Shown: piece after piece, positions 55,141-63,214 of the stretch | Layout: the number at the start of each line of letters is the position of its first letter | Numbering within the stretch: the stretch's first letter is position 1 | DNA from: Micromonospora sediminicola | Lineage (GTDB): Bacteria; Actinomycetota; Actinomycetes; Mycobacteriales; Micromonosporaceae | DNA: 64,000 nt | Assembly (NCBI RefSeq): GCF_900089585.1 | Contig: NZ_FLRH01000004.1 | Location: forward strand, 675,001-739,000 | Direction: 5' to 3' | The notes under the pieces: model-generated | What the model saw: the letters and a program-made list of their open reading frames with translations, nothing else | What the model was told of the DNA's origin: nothing | Database searches by the model: none | Position numbers and translations under genes: made by a program

Positions 55141-55842
55141 ATGCATGCGGTGGCGGCCGGCTGGCACGGCGAGGTGGCGAGGCCCGAGTGGATGTTCGCC
55201 CGGGCGCAGCCACACTCGCGCGCGTCGCGCTCGGGACGGGGGGTCGACGCCCGCCCCGCGGATCGCCAGAATGACCCGGTGCCGCCGCGACCCGCCCCCG
55301 GACGCCACCAGGCGACCTCCGCCGAGGCCAGCCACTCGGACCAGCTGATCCGGCTGCTCTACGCGGAGCACGCCGGGCCGCTGCTGATGTTCGTGATGCG
55401 GCTGACCGGCGGGGACCGGCAGCGCGCCGAGGACATCGTGCAGGAGACGCTGCTGCGGGCCTGGCGCAACGCGCACCGCCTCGGCGTGCAGGGTGGTCAG
55501 GGCTCGCTGCGGCCGTGGCTGGTGACGGTGGCCCGGCGGATCGCGATCGACGAGCACCGCAGCGAGCAGGCCCGGCCGGCGGAGACGTACGACCGGGACC
55601 TGACCGCGTTCGCGGAGGCGGACAGCACCGACCGGGTGTTGCGCACGATGACCGTGGCGGACGCGCTGCGTACGCTGAGCCAGTCCCACCGGGAGATCCT
55701 GGTGGCGACGTACTTCCGGGGTCGTACCGTGCCCGAGGCGGCCGAGGAGCTGGGCCTTCCGCTCGGCACCGCGAAGTCACGGGTCTACTACGCGCTGCGC
55801 GCGCTGCGCACGGCTCTGCAGGAGAGGGGGGTGACGGAATGA
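55141..55842 (+). CDS. ECF sigma factor, SigL-like
   Basis: A 233-residue ECF sigma factor. Region 2 is LIRLLYAEHAGPLLMFVMRLTGG...AEDIVQETLLRAWRN (cited: AEDIVQETLLRAW, near residue 110); region 4 is LRTLSQSHREILVATYFRGRTVPEAAEELGLPLGTAKSRVYYALRAL (cited: LGLPLGTAKSRVYYAL). It matches the SigL/SigK-like group held by a zinc anti-sigma. GGAGG lies 5 nt before ATG 55141 and the N-terminal ~46 codons keep actinobacterial codon bias; GTG 55279 would give a more typical 187-residue length. Its stop overlaps the anti-sigma start (ATGA). Confidence 0.9.
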   Translation: MHAVAAGWHGEVARPEWMFARAQPHSRASRSGRGVDARPADRQNDPVPPRPAPGRHQATSAEASHSDQLIRLLYAEHAGPLLMFVMRLTGGDRQRAEDIVQETLLRAWRNAHRLGVQGGQGSLRPWLVTVARRIAIDEHRSEQARPAETYDRDLTAFAEADSTDRVLRTMTVADALRTLSQSHREILVATYFRGRTVPEAAEELGLPLGTAKSRVYYALRALRTALQERGVTE

Positions 55843-56621
55843 GCCGGGCCGACCACATGGACGTCGCCGCGTACGCGCTCGGCGTGCTGGACCCGCAGGA
55901 CACGGAGCGGTTCGAGGAGCACCTGGCCACCTGCTGGGCGTGCGCGGCGGAGCTGGAGACGATGGTCCCCGTGGTGGGGCTGCTCTCCGGCATCGACGGC
56001 GAGGCGATGGCCGCGTTGGAGCAGACCCACACCGACCCGGCGCTGCTGGACCGGACGCTGGTCGCGGTGCGACGGGACCGCCGGCGTACCCGGGTCCGGC
56101 AGTTGCTGGCCACGGCGGCGGCCGTGGTGGTGTTCGGCGGCCTGAGCGGTGTCGCGGCCGGGATGCTCGGCGACGACTCGCCGTCCGTGCCGCAGGCCGA
56201 GCCGACGCCGCCCGTGCCGACCTCGGCGCCGAGCAGCGGTCCGGCCGACCCGAACGCCCCGGGCGTCGGCGGCGACAAGGAGATCGAGGGCGACGAGCAC
56301 CGCGCGACCGACCCCGGCACCGGCGTGCAGACCACCATGTGGCTGGCGAAGAAGGAGTACGGCACGCAGATCGCGGTGCAGCTCGGCCGCCTGCCCGGGC
56401 CGCGCACCTGCCGGCTGGTGGTGTGGCGCAAGAACGCCACCAGTGAGGTGGTGAGCACCTGGTCGGTGCCGGGCAACGGCTACGGCACCAACCAGAACCC
56501 GCTCACGCTGCAGCTGAGCGCGTCCACCTCGGCCCCGCTCGGCGACATCGAGAAGGTCCAGGTGCAGTCGGTCGACGTCAACGGGGTGGCGAGCCCGCTG
56601 GTGACCGTCTCCGACCTCTGA
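55839..56621 (+). CDS. Zinc-finger anti-sigma factor, RslA-like
   Basis: A 260-residue anti-sigma factor. The N-terminal zinc anti-sigma domain has HLATCWACAAEL (HxxxCxxC) near residue 31, followed by a single membrane span (LLATAAAVVVFGGLSGVAAG, ~88-108) and an extracytoplasmic RskA-like domain to the end. It binds and silences the sigma factor encoded before it, releasing it on an extracytoplasmic or redox signal. The ATG 55839 start is coupled to the sigma stop. A strong terminator follows. Confidence 0.92.
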   Translation: MSRADHMDVAAYALGVLDPQDTERFEEHLATCWACAAELETMVPVVGLLSGIDGEAMAALEQTHTDPALLDRTLVAVRRDRRRTRVRQLLATAAAVVVFGGLSGVAAGMLGDDSPSVPQAEPTPPVPTSAPSSGPADPNAPGVGGDKEIEGDEHRATDPGTGVQTTMWLAKKEYGTQIAVQLGRLPGPRTCRLVVWRKNATSEVVSTWSVPGNGYGTNQNPLTLQLSASTSAPLGDIEKVQVQSVDVNGVASPLVTVSDL

Positions 56622-56632
56622 GGTGACCGCGC

Positions 56633-56669
56633 CGACGGCGCCGGGCGGCCTGGCCGCCCGGCGCCGTCG
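56633..56669 (+). terminator. Terminator after the anti-sigma gene
   Basis: Perfect 17-bp stem (56633-56649 with 56653-56669) and a 3-nt loop, 12 bp after the anti-sigma stop. It separates that operon from the lipoprotein gene. Confidence 0.85.
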
Positions 56670-56823
56670 CGTCGTTTCCGCCACCGGCCCTCGCGGTGCC
56701 GCACGCGCGGCGGCGCGGAACGGTTCAACCGGTCCACTGTGAAATGGACCACCCTTTCGACTTCAACCTTGACAGCGCCGCCGCCCGTACTACTCGACGA
56801 ACTGCCAGAATCGAGGAGGGCAC

Positions 56824-57477
56824 GTGGCACACCACAAGCGGACGACCGTCATCGTCGCGAGCGCGATGGTCGCACTGACGGCCTGCGCCCCCGCGGGCTA
56901 CAACGGCGCGAACTCGGGCGCGGCGGAGCCGGTGGCCGTCGCCGCGGCCGAACCGACCGCGGCGGCCGAACCGGAGGCGTCGGCGGCACCGGAGGAGCCC
57001 ACCGCCGACCAGGCGCCCCCGTCCGACGTGAAGCTCACCGACGAGCTGGTCGGCAAGAAGCTGCCCCGGATGGGCAAGGTCGTCACCGACCAGGACGGCT
57101 GGGTGCTGTACCGGTTCGACAAGGACACGGCCACCCCGCCGCAGTCCAACTGCGTGGACAAGTGCGCCGAGGTGTGGCCGCCGGCGCTGACCGACGGCAA
57201 CCCGCAGCTGCAGGGCGTCTCGGACGACAAGGTCGGCACGGTCACCCGGCAGGACGGCACCCGGCAGATCACCATCGGGGGCTGGCCGGTCTACCGCTAC
57301 ATCGGGGACAAGAAGCCGGGCCAGTGGAAGGGTCAGGGCGTCGGTGGCACCTGGTTCGTGGTCGACCCGAACGGCAAGAAGAACCTGACCTGCCTGCCGA
57401 CCGGCACGCCGAAGGCGGTCGCCCCGCCGGCGTCGGGCGGCGGCGACTCGGGCGGCGGGTCGACCTACTCGTACTGA
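56824..57477 (+). CDS. Secreted-repeat lipoprotein (Lipoprotein_15-like)
   Basis: A 217-residue lipoprotein. The lipobox is at MVALTACAPAG (Cys near residue 21), followed by an Ala/Glu/Pro linker and two copies of the 'secreted repeat of unknown function' fold: GWVLYRFDKDTATPPQSNCVDKCAEVWPPAL and the later WPVYRYIGDKKPGQW...TWFVVDPNGK (cited: GGWPVYRYIGDKKPGQW). The Cys pair in SNCVDKCAEVWPP is typical and these proteins are thought to handle haem, copper or redox stress at the outer membrane surface. The start is GTG 56824 with GAGGAG upstream. It follows the SigL-like operon and may be a target of that sigma factor. Confidence 0.87.
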   Translation: MAHHKRTTVIVASAMVALTACAPAGYNGANSGAAEPVAVAAAEPTAAAEPEASAAPEEPTADQAPPSDVKLTDELVGKKLPRMGKVVTDQDGWVLYRFDKDTATPPQSNCVDKCAEVWPPALTDGNPQLQGVSDDKVGTVTRQDGTRQITIGGWPVYRYIGDKKPGQWKGQGVGGTWFVVDPNGKKNLTCLPTGTPKAVAPPASGGGDSGGGSTYSY

Positions 57478-57538
57478 CGCACCTGGTCACGGTGACCGGT
57501 CGCCGCCGGGGAGGGCGCGGCCGGTCACCGTCGTGGAC

Positions 57539-57577
57539 CCGGAAGGTGGGGCGTACCGGCATCGCCCCGCCTTCCGG
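57539..57577. terminator. Terminator after the lipoprotein gene
   Basis: 15-bp stem with one G-T pair (57539-57553 with 57563-57577) and a 9-nt loop, 61 bp after the stop. A weaker 11-bp pairing lies just before it (57489-57499 with 57521-57531). Confidence 0.65.
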
Positions 57578-57646
57578 CACGAGCACCGCCGCGCCCCGCG
57601 CGGCGGTGTCGGCCGTCACGACGGGGCCGCGTGGCAGAGTGGCGTA

Positions 57647-58561
57647 GTGACCTCGCCCGCCGCCCGCCGGACGCTGCGCCCTCCGGCCGGCTACCGACTG
57701 GCCGCCTCGGTGCGCGCGCTGACCTTCAGCCCGTACGACCCGTGCGCGCGGATCGCCGCCGGGAGCTTCTGGTGGGCCACCCGCACCCCGGACGGGCCGG
57801 CCACCCTGGCGCTGCGTCCGGAGGCCGGCGACCTGGTCGCCGAGGGGTACGGGCCGGGCGCGGCGTGGGTCCTCGAGCGGGCCGACCGGGTGGCCGGGCT
57901 GCGCGACGACCTGACCGGGTTCGCCGCGCTGGCCGCCGCGCACCCGCTGGTCGCCCGGCTGGCCCACGAGCACCACGGGCTGCGGATGCCCGCCACCGGC
58001 CAGGTCTTCCCCCGGCTGCTGCGGGCGGTGTTCGAGCAGAAGGTCACCGGCAAGGAGGCCTACCGGGCGTACGCGGCGACCGTGCGGCACTTCCGCGAGG
58101 CGGCGCCCGGCCCGCTGCAACCACTGCTGCTGCCGCCCGAGCCGGCCGCGGTGGCGGCCACGCCGTACTGGGTCTTCCACCCGTTCGGGGTGGAGCAGCG
58201 GCGGGCGGACACGCTGCGCCGCGCCGCCGCCGTCGCGGACCGGCTCGAACGCTGCGCCGACGCGGCCGAGGCCACCCGCCGGCTCACCGCCGTCCCCGGC
58301 ATCGGCCCGTGGACCGCCGCCGAGGTGGTGCGGATCGCGTACGGGGACCCGGACGCGGTCAGCGTCGGCGACTACCACGTGCCGAACACGGTGGCCTGGG
58401 CGCTGGCCGGGGAACCGCGCGGCGACGACGCCCGGATGCTGGCGCTGCTGGAGCCGTTCCGGGGGCACCGGGGTCGGGTGTGCGTGCTGCTGGAGGCGGC
58501 CGGGATCCAGGCGCCGAAGTACGGCCCACGCGCCCCGATCCGCTCCTTCGCCCGCTACTGA
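57647..58561 (+). CDS. AlkA-type DNA-3-methyladenine glycosylase
   Basis: A 304-residue helix-hairpin-helix DNA glycosylase: LTAVPGIGPWTAAEVVRIAYGDPDAVSVGDYHVPN contains the HhH (GIGPWTA) and the catalytic Asp (cited: VGDYHVPN). VFEQKVTGKEAYRA precedes it, as in AlkA. It removes alkylated bases in base-excision repair. The N-terminal ~100 residues form the AlkA_N-like domain. The start is GTG 57647. It is convergent with the DUF1990 gene, and with the LigC-type ligase nearby it adds to the repair content of this stretch. Confidence 0.9.
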   Translation: MTSPAARRTLRPPAGYRLAASVRALTFSPYDPCARIAAGSFWWATRTPDGPATLALRPEAGDLVAEGYGPGAAWVLERADRVAGLRDDLTGFAALAAAHPLVARLAHEHHGLRMPATGQVFPRLLRAVFEQKVTGKEAYRAYAATVRHFREAAPGPLQPLLLPPEPAAVAATPYWVFHPFGVEQRRADTLRRAAAVADRLERCADAAEATRRLTAVPGIGPWTAAEVVRIAYGDPDAVSVGDYHVPNTVAWALAGEPRGDDARMLALLEPFRGHRGRVCVLLEAAGIQAPKYGPRAPIRSFARY

Positions 58562-58565
58562 CCGC

Positions 58566-59072
58566 TCACCGGCGGGCGCACAGCCGGCGCAGCGTGCGCC
58601 CCAGCCACCAGGCGTACCCCAGCTGGAAGCCCCGGGTGACCGGGCCGGCGGCGCGCACGTACCACCGGGCCGGCCGGCTGAACGCGGTCACCTCGAACCA
58701 AGTGCCGTCGGGGCCCCGGGTGACCACGAACGCCTCCTCGCCGACCTCCGGGTGCCCGGGCAGGGTGCCGTAGCCGAACCCGGCCCGGTCCGGCTCGTCC
58801 ACCGTCCAGACCACCTCGGTCGGCCCCCAGACCCGCGCCGGGCCGACGCCCAGCCCCGGGGTGACCCGGACGCCGGGGGCGGCGCGCGGGGCGTCGGTGC
58901 GCATCACCACGCCGGCGGCGCGGTGCAGCCGCCAGCCGAGCACCGCGTCCGCCGCGAGCGGGAAGCCGCCATCGGGCAGCCGGACCCGGTGGCGCAGGTG
59001 GTGGTAACCGGCCGGCAGGTCGCCGCCGCGGGTCGCACCCACCTCGGCGTACGTCAGTTCGGGCCTCTGCAC
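58566..59072 (-). CDS. DUF1990 family protein
   Basis: A 168-residue protein of the DUF1990 family: LTYAEVGATRGGDLPAGYHHLRHRVRLPDG (cited: TYAEVGATRGGDLP), GFGYGTLPGHPEVGEEAF and FSRPARWYVRAAGPVTRGFQ are its recurring segments. The fold is thought to resemble START/SRPBCC lipid-binding domains; no function is established. The start is GTG 59072. It is divergent from the GNAT gene by 47 bp and convergent with the glycosylase gene. Confidence 0.85.
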   Translation of the reverse strand: MQRPELTYAEVGATRGGDLPAGYHHLRHRVRLPDGGFPLAADAVLGWRLHRAAGVVMRTDAPRAAPGVRVTPGLGVGPARVWGPTEVVWTVDEPDRAGFGYGTLPGHPEVGEEAFVVTRGPDGTWFEVTAFSRPARWYVRAAGPVTRGFQLGYAWWLGRTLRRLCARR

Positions 59073-59119
59073 ACCCGCCAGGGTACGACCGTCCGGGCCG
59101 GTTGTGGTGAGCTGAGCCG

Positions 59120-59605
59120 GTGACCGACGTGACCATCGCCCCCGCCGTCGTCGCCGACGCCGGCGAGATCCTCACCGTGCAACGCGCCGCCTACCTGGTC
59201 GAGGCGCAGCGCTACCGGGACGTGTTCCTGCCCCCGCTCACCGAGACGCTGGACGAGGTCCGGGCGGCGCTGACCGGCCCGGACGTGGTGCTCGCCGCCC
59301 GCCGCGGCCCGCGCCTGGTCGGCTCGGTGCGGGCCCGCATCGACGGGGACACCGCCCACGTCGGCCGCCTCTCGGTGGCCCCGGACCAGCAGGGGCACGG
59401 CGTCGGCGGCCGGCTGCTCGCCGCGGTCGAGCAGGCCTGCGCCGGCCGGGTGGCCCGGTTCGCGCTGTTCACCGGCGCGCAGAGCGCGGAGAACCTGGGG
59501 CTGTACACCCGGCGCGGCTACCGGGTGGTGACGCACCGCCCGGACGAGAACGGCAACCGCCTGGCGGTGCTGGAGAAGCTCAGCCCCGCTCGCAGCGACG
59601 CCTGA
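59120..59605 (+). CDS. GNAT N-acetyltransferase
   Basis: A 161-residue GNAT enzyme: VGRLSVAPDQQGHGVGGRLLAAVEQ contains the acetyl-CoA loop (QQGHGVG), and AENLGLYTRRGYRVV the C-terminal half. Substrate unknown; the group includes tRNA, protein and amine acetylases. GTG 59120. Its last 26 bp overlap the 3' end of the convergent SRPBCC gene. Confidence 0.87.
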   Translation: MTDVTIAPAVVADAGEILTVQRAAYLVEAQRYRDVFLPPLTETLDEVRAALTGPDVVLAARRGPRLVGSVRARIDGDTAHVGRLSVAPDQQGHGVGGRLLAAVEQACAGRVARFALFTGAQSAENLGLYTRRGYRVVTHRPDENGNRLAVLEKLSPARSDA

Positions 59606-60002
59606 GCCCGTCCGCCTCCTGCCGCAGGTAGCGGCGCATCGTCGAGCCGCCGAGCAGCCCGACCAGCGCGGCCAGCGGGCCGCTCTGCGTCAGCGTCAGC
59701 TCGGCCCGGGTCCGTCCGTCGTCGAGGCGCACCAGGCGGTGCTCGCCCCGACTGCGCACGCCCGGGCTCGCGGACTCCCAGACGAACGCGTACGGCGGGT
59801 CGATCTCGGTGACCCGCCAGACCGCCGGCCGCAGCCGGGGCTGGGTCAACCGGGCGGTCGCACCGAGGGCGAGCGGGCCGGGCTCCAGGCGCCGGGCGGC
59901 GGTGACCGAGGGCGTCCACTCCGGCCAGCGCTCGACGTCGCTCTGCACCGCCCAGACCTGGTCGACGTCGGCGGCGATCTCGACGGACTCGACGAACCGC
60001 AT
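59580..60002 (-). CDS. SRPBCC family protein
   Basis: A 140-residue helix-grip protein: MRFVESVEIAADVDQVWAVQSDVERWPEWTPSV (cited: WAVQSDVERWPEWTPSV) and WRVTEIDPPYAFVW are typical of small polyketide-cyclase/START-like proteins that bind hydrophobic ligands. It ends in LRRRCERG. ATG 60002 has GGGAGGGAC upstream. The substrate is unknown. Confidence 0.88.
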   Translation of the reverse strand: MRFVESVEIAADVDQVWAVQSDVERWPEWTPSVTAARRLEPGPLALGATARLTQPRLRPAVWRVTEIDPPYAFVWESASPGVRSRGEHRLVRLDDGRTRAELTLTQSGPLAALVGLLGGSTMRRYLRQEADGLRRRCERG

Positions 60003-60114
60003 GGCGTCCCTCCCCCATGGACAGTCCACCCCACCCTACGCCGCCCACTCGCACGACGTATCCCGCACGGCCGACGGCGGGAGCGCGCGGCGACAGCCCG
60101 GGGCGGCGGGCGGG

Positions 60115-60327
60115 TCAGGCGGCCTCGTGGAGGTCGGCCAGGCCGACCGGGGCGTACCGGCGGAGCAGCCGTTCCAGCTCGGCCACCGAGCCGACCTCGC
60201 CGACGACGTTCGCGCCGCCGCCGTGCTCCGGCGGGTAGCGGTGCGCCAGCCGGTAGCGGTAGCGCCCGCGCACCAGCTCGACGCTGACCCGCCAGCGCCC
60301 GCAGCATCCGCAACTCCACTCCGGCAC
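60115..60327 (-). CDS. Small Cys-containing protein of unknown function
   Basis: About 70 residues: WSCGCCGRWRVSVELVRGRYRYRLAHRYPPEHGGG (cited: EWSCGCCGRWRVSVEL), a possible Cys cluster near the N-terminus, and SVAELERLLRRYAPVGLADL. GTG 60327 is preferred; the longer frame is Arg/Pro-rich. No family is recognised, but the composition looks coding, and it is divergent from the ligase gene. Confidence 0.6.
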   Translation of the reverse strand: MPEWSCGCCGRWRVSVELVRGRYRYRLAHRYPPEHGGGANVVGEVGSVAELERLLRRYAPVGLADLHEAA

Positions 60328-60462
60328 GCCGCGACGGTAGCTCTGACCTGCGGTTTCATCATCCGGTCGGCGGGGACGAAGGGGGCCGGGGCGGGACACG
60401 CCGCCCGGCCCGGGCGGTGATCTGGCTCACCAGCGTCGGTGGGGTCTGGTTGACTGGTCGCC

Positions 60463-61575
60463 GTGGACCTGCCGATCAACCCGCCGGTCGAGCCGATGCT
60501 GGCCAAGAGCGTGGCCGAGCTGCCCACCGATCCCGGTCTGACGTACGAGCCGAAGTGGGACGGCTTCCGCTGCATCATCTTCCGCGACGGCGACGAGGTC
60601 GAGCTGGCCAGCCGGGGCGGGAAGTCGATGACCCGCTACTTCCCCGAGGTGGTCGAGCAGGCGCTCCGTCAGCTCCCGCCCCGGTGCGCGGTCGACGGCG
60701 AGCTGATCGTGATCCGCCGGGACGGCCCCGGCGGGCAGCCACGGCTCGACTTCGAGCTGCTGGCCCAGCGGATCCACCCCGCCGCCTCCCGGGTGAAGCT
60801 GCTCGCCGAGACCACCCCGGCCGACTTCGTCGCGTTCGACCTGCTCGCCCTGGACGACGAGCTGCTCACCGACCGGCCCTACCCGCGGCGCCGGGAGCGG
60901 TTGGAGCGGGCCCTGGCCGGGGTCCGCCCGCCGGTGCACGTGACGCAGGTGACCACCGACCCGGAGACGGCCCGGCGCTGGTTCGAGGTGTTCGAGGGCG
61001 CCGGGCTGGACGGTCTCATCGTCAAACCGGCCGACCTGCCCTACGAGCCGGGCAAGCGGTTGATGGCCAAGGTCAAGCACGCGCGCACCATGGACGCGGT
61101 GGTGGCCGGCTTCCGCTGGCACAAGTCCGGTCCGGTGGTGGGCTCGCTGCTGCTCGGCCTCCACGACGACGACGGGGTGCTGCACCACATCGGCGTCAGC
61201 TCCTCGTTCACCATGGCCCGCCGCCAGGAGCTGCTCGACGAGTTGGAGCCCTACCGCGAGGTGGGCGGCGGCCACCCTTGGGTGCACGGCGACCACGAGC
61301 GGGGGCAACGCATCCCGGGCGGGGTGAGCCGGTGGACCGGCGGCAAGAACCTGGAGTGGGAGCCGTTGCGCCCCGAGCTGGTGGTGGAGGTGGCCTACGA
61401 CGCGATGGAGGGCGATCGGCTGCGGCACACCGCGCGGTTCCTGCGCTGGCGGCCCGACCGCGACCCGCGCTCCTGCGACTACGGCCAGCTCGACCGGCCG
61501 ATCCGCTACGACGTCGACGAGGTGCTGCGCGGGGATCCGGCGGCGACGGTCAGCGACGCCCACGGCCGGGCGTAG
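60463..61575 (+). CDS. ligC: ATP-dependent DNA ligase, LigC-type
   Basis: A 370-residue ATP-dependent ligase. The adenylation motif is EPKWDGFR with Lys31; further nucleotidyltransferase motifs are CAVDGELIV, DFVAFDLLALDD, GLDGLIVKP and LMAKVKHARTMDAVV, followed by the OB-fold (VVEVAYDAMEGDRLRHTARFLRWRPDRD, in part). Length and layout match mycobacterial LigC, which acts in repair alongside or instead of NHEJ LigD; no polymerase or nuclease domain is fused. The start is GTG 60463. Confidence 0.92.
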   Translation: MDLPINPPVEPMLAKSVAELPTDPGLTYEPKWDGFRCIIFRDGDEVELASRGGKSMTRYFPEVVEQALRQLPPRCAVDGELIVIRRDGPGGQPRLDFELLAQRIHPAASRVKLLAETTPADFVAFDLLALDDELLTDRPYPRRRERLERALAGVRPPVHVTQVTTDPETARRWFEVFEGAGLDGLIVKPADLPYEPGKRLMAKVKHARTMDAVVAGFRWHKSGPVVGSLLLGLHDDDGVLHHIGVSSSFTMARRQELLDELEPYREVGGGHPWVHGDHERGQRIPGGVSRWTGGKNLEWEPLRPELVVEVAYDAMEGDRLRHTARFLRWRPDRDPRSCDYGQLDRPIRYDVDEVLRGDPAATVSDAHGRA

Positions 61576-61609
61576 CCTGGCGGTCGACACGATCATGGAA
61601 GGCGCCCAC

Positions 61610-63199
61610 GTGACAGGCTTCCCCGACCGGACCCGCCGGTTCCGGCCCACAGTGGCCGCGTTCGTGGCTGCGGTCGTCCTCACCGCCGGCTGCACGCTGC
61701 CGGCGTTCGCCCCGCGCGCCGAGAGCGAGGGCGAGGCGGCCCCGCCGGGCAGCACGCCCACCTGGCGGTCCTGCCCGGAGGTGCCCGACGAGCTGGTCGG
61801 CCGGGGCGCGGCCGACATGCGCTACGAGTGCGCCCGGATCGCCGTGCCCCGCAACTGGGGCACCGGGGCGACGACCGGCGCCACCGCCGGGCCGGGCACC
61901 GGCGAGACGTTCGAGATCGCGCTGATCCGGATCCGCTCCACCAAGCAGCGCGACCGGATCGGGTCGCTGGTGGTGAACCCGGGCGGCCCCGGCGCGTCCG
62001 GCGTCGACACGGCGGTCTACCTCTCCTTCGGCCCGGCGTTCGGCGGTCTGCCGGCGGCGGTCACCGACCGGTTCGACATCGTCGGCTTCGACCCGCGCGG
62101 GGTGGCCCGGTCCAGCCCGGTGAAGTGCATCCCCGACGCCGACCTGGACGCCAGCTTCGGCTACGACCCCGATCCGGAGAGCCAGGCGTCCTTCGACGGC
62201 TTCGTCGACCTCAACCGGCGCATCGGTCAGCGGTGCGGCGCCAAGTACGGCGACCAGCTCCCGCTCTACGGCACCGAGCAGGCCGCGCGGGACATGGACG
62301 CGGTGCGCGCGGCGGTCGGCGACGACAAGCTCACCTACCTCGGCTACTCCTACGGCACCCTGCTCGGCGCCACCTACGCCCAGCTCTACCCGCAGCGGGT
62401 CCGGGCCCTGGTGCTCGACGGCGCGGTCGACCCCCGGCAGAAGCTGATCGCCGGGTCGGAGAGCCAGGCGAAGGGCTTCGAGCGGGCGTTCGACAACTTC
62501 TCCCGGTGGTGCGCGGCGAACGCCGGCCGCTGCCCGATCGCGCCGGACGCCCGCGGCGCGGTCACCGCCGCGATCGACAAGGCCACCACCTCCCCGGTAC
62601 GCGGCCAGGGCGGCCGGGAGGCCACCGCCGGCTGGGTGTTCTACGCGGTGATCTCCTCCCTCTACACGGAGCAGGGTTGGCAGGAGCTGGCCCGGGCGAT
62701 CGACGACCTGCAGGGCGGCGACCCGGACGGGGTGTTCAAGCTGGCCGACGCGTACGCGGGTCGCGAGGACGACGGCCACTACTCCAACCTGTTCGACGCC
62801 AACATGGCGGTCAACTGCGCGGACGAGACCGAGAAGCCGACCCGGGAGCAGGTGCGGTCGTTGCAGTCGCAGTGGCGGCAGAAATACCCGCTGTTCGGTC
62901 CGGCGCTGGCCGTGGGGATGCTCGGCTGTGTGGAGTGGCCCGGCGGGCGCGACCCCTACCCGACCGGGCGGGCGACCGGCGCGCCGCCGATCCTGGTGGT
63001 CGGCACCACCGGCGACCCGGCCACGCCCTATGAGCAGACCGCCGCGCTGGCCTCGATGCTGGGCGTCGGTCGGGTGCTCACCTGGGAGGGCGAGGGGCAC
63101 ACCGCCTACCCGCAGACCTCGTGCGTGACCGCGGCCGTCGACGCGTACCTGATCTCGCTCACCGTCCCCCGGGAGGGGCTGCGCTGCCCCGCCCGGTGA
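61610..63199 (+). CDS. TAP-like alpha/beta-hydrolase lipoprotein
   Basis: A 529-residue secreted serine hydrolase of the tripeptidyl-aminopeptidase (SlpD/TAP) family. A lipobox (VLTAGCTLP) follows the signal. GxSxG is in LGYSYGTLLG; the oxyanion region is VVNPGGPGASG; the Asp lies near VVGTTGDPATPYE and the His in EGEGHTAYPQTS. The C-terminal TAP-like domain has the expected Cys residues. It probably trims peptides outside the cell. GGAAGG 7 nt before GTG 61610 favours that start over ATG 61595. Confidence 0.9.
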   Translation: MTGFPDRTRRFRPTVAAFVAAVVLTAGCTLPAFAPRAESEGEAAPPGSTPTWRSCPEVPDELVGRGAADMRYECARIAVPRNWGTGATTGATAGPGTGETFEIALIRIRSTKQRDRIGSLVVNPGGPGASGVDTAVYLSFGPAFGGLPAAVTDRFDIVGFDPRGVARSSPVKCIPDADLDASFGYDPDPESQASFDGFVDLNRRIGQRCGAKYGDQLPLYGTEQAARDMDAVRAAVGDDKLTYLGYSYGTLLGATYAQLYPQRVRALVLDGAVDPRQKLIAGSESQAKGFERAFDNFSRWCAANAGRCPIAPDARGAVTAAIDKATTSPVRGQGGREATAGWVFYAVISSLYTEQGWQELARAIDDLQGGDPDGVFKLADAYAGREDDGHYSNLFDANMAVNCADETEKPTREQVRSLQSQWRQKYPLFGPALAVGMLGCVEWPGGRDPYPTGRATGAPPILVVGTTGDPATPYEQTAALASMLGVGRVLTWEGEGHTAYPQTSCVTAAVDAYLISLTVPREGLRCPAR

Positions 63200-63214
63200 C
63201 GGCGTGGCGGCCGG

